From Streptomyces sp. SJL17-4 (GTDB lineage Bacteria > Actinomycetota > Actinomycetes > Streptomycetales > Streptomycetaceae), in the NCBI RefSeq assembly GCF_036826855.1, contig NZ_CP104578.1, positions 7,622,501 through 7,686,500 of the forward strand: a stretch of 64,000 nucleotides of DNA, read 5' to 3'. The position numbers and the translations under genes were made by a program. Every line of letters begins with the position of its first letter. The stretch's first letter is position 1. The notes beneath the pieces were generated by a model. It did not search any database, was not told where the DNA came from, and saw only the letters and a program-made list of their open reading frames with translations. This document shows, piece after piece, positions 63,043 through 64,000 of this stretch.

Positions 63043-64000
63043 ATGAGGCCCGTGGGCGGGAGCGCGGGCAGCGGGCCCGAGGACGTCTTCGCCGACGGCC
63101 GGATGGCCGCCGTACTCACCGGTCTCGTGCGGGACACCGAAGCCTCGGTGGGGCTGGTCTACCTGCTGGTCCCGGGGGAACGAATGCTGCGCCTGGTGCT
63201 CATCTCGGGCCTGTCCCGGGAGATCGCCGCCCCCTGGGTACGGATCCCGGCCGACGCCCCGATCCCGGTCGCCGACGCCATCCGGGAGCGGAGGCTCGTC
63301 TGGCTGAGCGGTCTGCAGGAGATCGCCCACCACTACCCGCGGCTCGGGATCGTGCTGCCGTACGAGTTCATGCTGGCGGCCGCCCCCATCGCCGACGACA
63401 CGACCGTATGGGGTGGTGTCGTCCTGCTCTGGCCGGTCTCGCATCCGCCGGAACTCGACGCGCGCGAGCACGAGACGCTCGACGCCCACTGTCGCCTGTC
63501 GGCACGGCTGCTGCGGCGGGCCGCCGACCAGGATCCGCCGCCGCCCCACCCCACCGAGCCGCTCGTCGTCCACCCGGAGCGCCCCTCCGAGGCCGACCCG
63601 GCCCTCGCGGCGGCCGCCCTCGACCTCGCGGAGCGGCTGCCGGTGGGGTGCTGCGCGCTGGACCTCGACGGGCGGATCACCTTCATCAACACCGCCGCCG
63701 CCGAGCTGGTCAACGCCGGGGCGGCAGCGCTCCTCGGGCGGCGGCCGTGGGAGGCGCTGCTGTGGCTGAACGACCCCGCCTTCGAGGACCGCTATCGCGC
63801 CGCCGTCGTGACCCGGCGGCCGACGTCGTTCACCGTGGTGCGACGGCCGGCGGCGTCGCTGCTGTTCGAGCTGTACCCGGACGCGACGGGCATCAGTGTG
63901 CTCATCATCCCGAAGGCGGAGGAGCCCACGCTCCAGGACGGCCCCGTGCCCGTGCCCTACGAGGGGTCCGCCCCCGGGTCCGGGACTGCTCCAGAGTCCG
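63043..64000 (+). CDS. GAF-PAS regulator, probable SpoIIE phosphatase, 3' truncated
   Basis: 319 residues visible; the frame is open through the window end. A GAF-like domain (about 10-160: VFADGRMAAVLTGLVRDTEAS, PYEFMLAAAPIADD) and a PAS domain (about 195-300: LPVGCCALDLDGRITFINTAAAELV) are recognisable. This layout usually continues into a SpoIIE PP2C phosphatase in Streptomyces, but that part is outside the window. ATG 63043 or GTG 63052 is the likely start. Confidence 0.78.
   Translation, partial: MRPVGGSAGSGPEDVFADGRMAAVLTGLVRDTEASVGLVYLLVPGERMLRLVLISGLSREIAAPWVRIPADAPIPVADAIRERRLVWLSGLQEIAHHYPRLGIVLPYEFMLAAAPIADDTTVWGGVVLLWPVSHPPELDAREHETLDAHCRLSARLLRRAADQDPPPPHPTEPLVVHPERPSEADPALAAAALDLAERLPVGCCALDLDGRITFINTAAAELVNAGAAALLGRRPWEALLWLNDPAFEDRYRAAVVTRRPTSFTVVRRPAASLLFELYPDATGISVLIIPKAEEPTLQDGPVPVPYEGSAPGSGTAPES

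Overview
The window is high-GC actinobacterial chromosome, almost certainly Streptomyces. The signs are G/C in nearly every third codon position, many GTG starts, a conservon (CvnA-D plus P450), two SpoIIE/ATPase regulators, dense TetR/LysR/MarR-type regulation, an epsilon-poly-lysine-synthetase-like enzyme and a class I terpene synthase. There are no rRNA, tRNA, CRISPR or intact transposon genes. Both edges cut genes: lutB on the left and a GAF/PAS regulator on the right.

Layout. 1-4 kb: lutB (partial), lutC, then a PAS-GAF-SpoIIE-ATPase regulator. 4-9.2 kb: three regulator/target pairs with visible palindromic operators (TetR with DUF1772 and ferredoxin; TetR with alpha/beta hydrolase; LysR with DoxX), then a further TetR gene. 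9.2-10.5 kb: a decaying patch with a 9-bp minisatellite, a truncated Rossmann protein and a frameshifted luciferase-like oxidoreductase. 10.5-13.6 kb: polysaccharide deacetylase, flavin/PNPOx-like protein and flavohemoprotein. 14.1-19 kb: a branched-chain-amino-acid-type ABC importer in which both permeases and one ATPase are fused in a single polypeptide. 19.1-24.3 kb: methyltransferase, secreted lamin-tail protein, deoxynucleoside kinase, monooxygenase-fold protein and alginate-lyase-like enzyme.

24.6-32 kb: two compact minus-strand operons. One is a translationally coupled trio: response regulator-thioredoxin reductase fusion, cyclic-nucleotide-domain histidine kinase, UBP zinc finger. The other is an alpha/beta hydrolase coupled to a caspase-fold protease, which looks like a cell-death or defence module. 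32.5-44 kb: acyl-CoA ligase, M1 peptidase, a Pls/PosA-type single-module peptide synthetase, a GH89 alpha-N-acetylglucosaminidase and a drug exporter.

44-46.5 kb holds the most unusual locus. A macrodomain protein is followed by a protein fusing a family-1-type uracil-DNA-glycosylase fold, with the catalytic Asp replaced by Asn, to an R-S-E ADP-ribosyltransferase. The set resembles an ADP-ribosylation writer/eraser pair aimed at nucleic acid.

47-50.8 kb: an ArsR/VOC pair with a textbook operator-promoter, then a sulfur-handling cluster (TauE, rhodanese, MBL-rhodanese) whose upstream regions carry CsoR/CstR-type operators. 51.3-55.6 kb: a complete conservon ending in a CYP157-like P450 without ExxR, converging on a terpene synthase. 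56.9-64 kb: MFS exporter with divergent XRE-cupin regulator, a free-standing AlaRS catalytic core, a proline-rich lipoprotein, a VOC protein, a membrane protein and the partial regulator at the right edge. Short intergenic gaps, ATGA/GTGA overlaps and palindromes suggest most genes are in small local operons.
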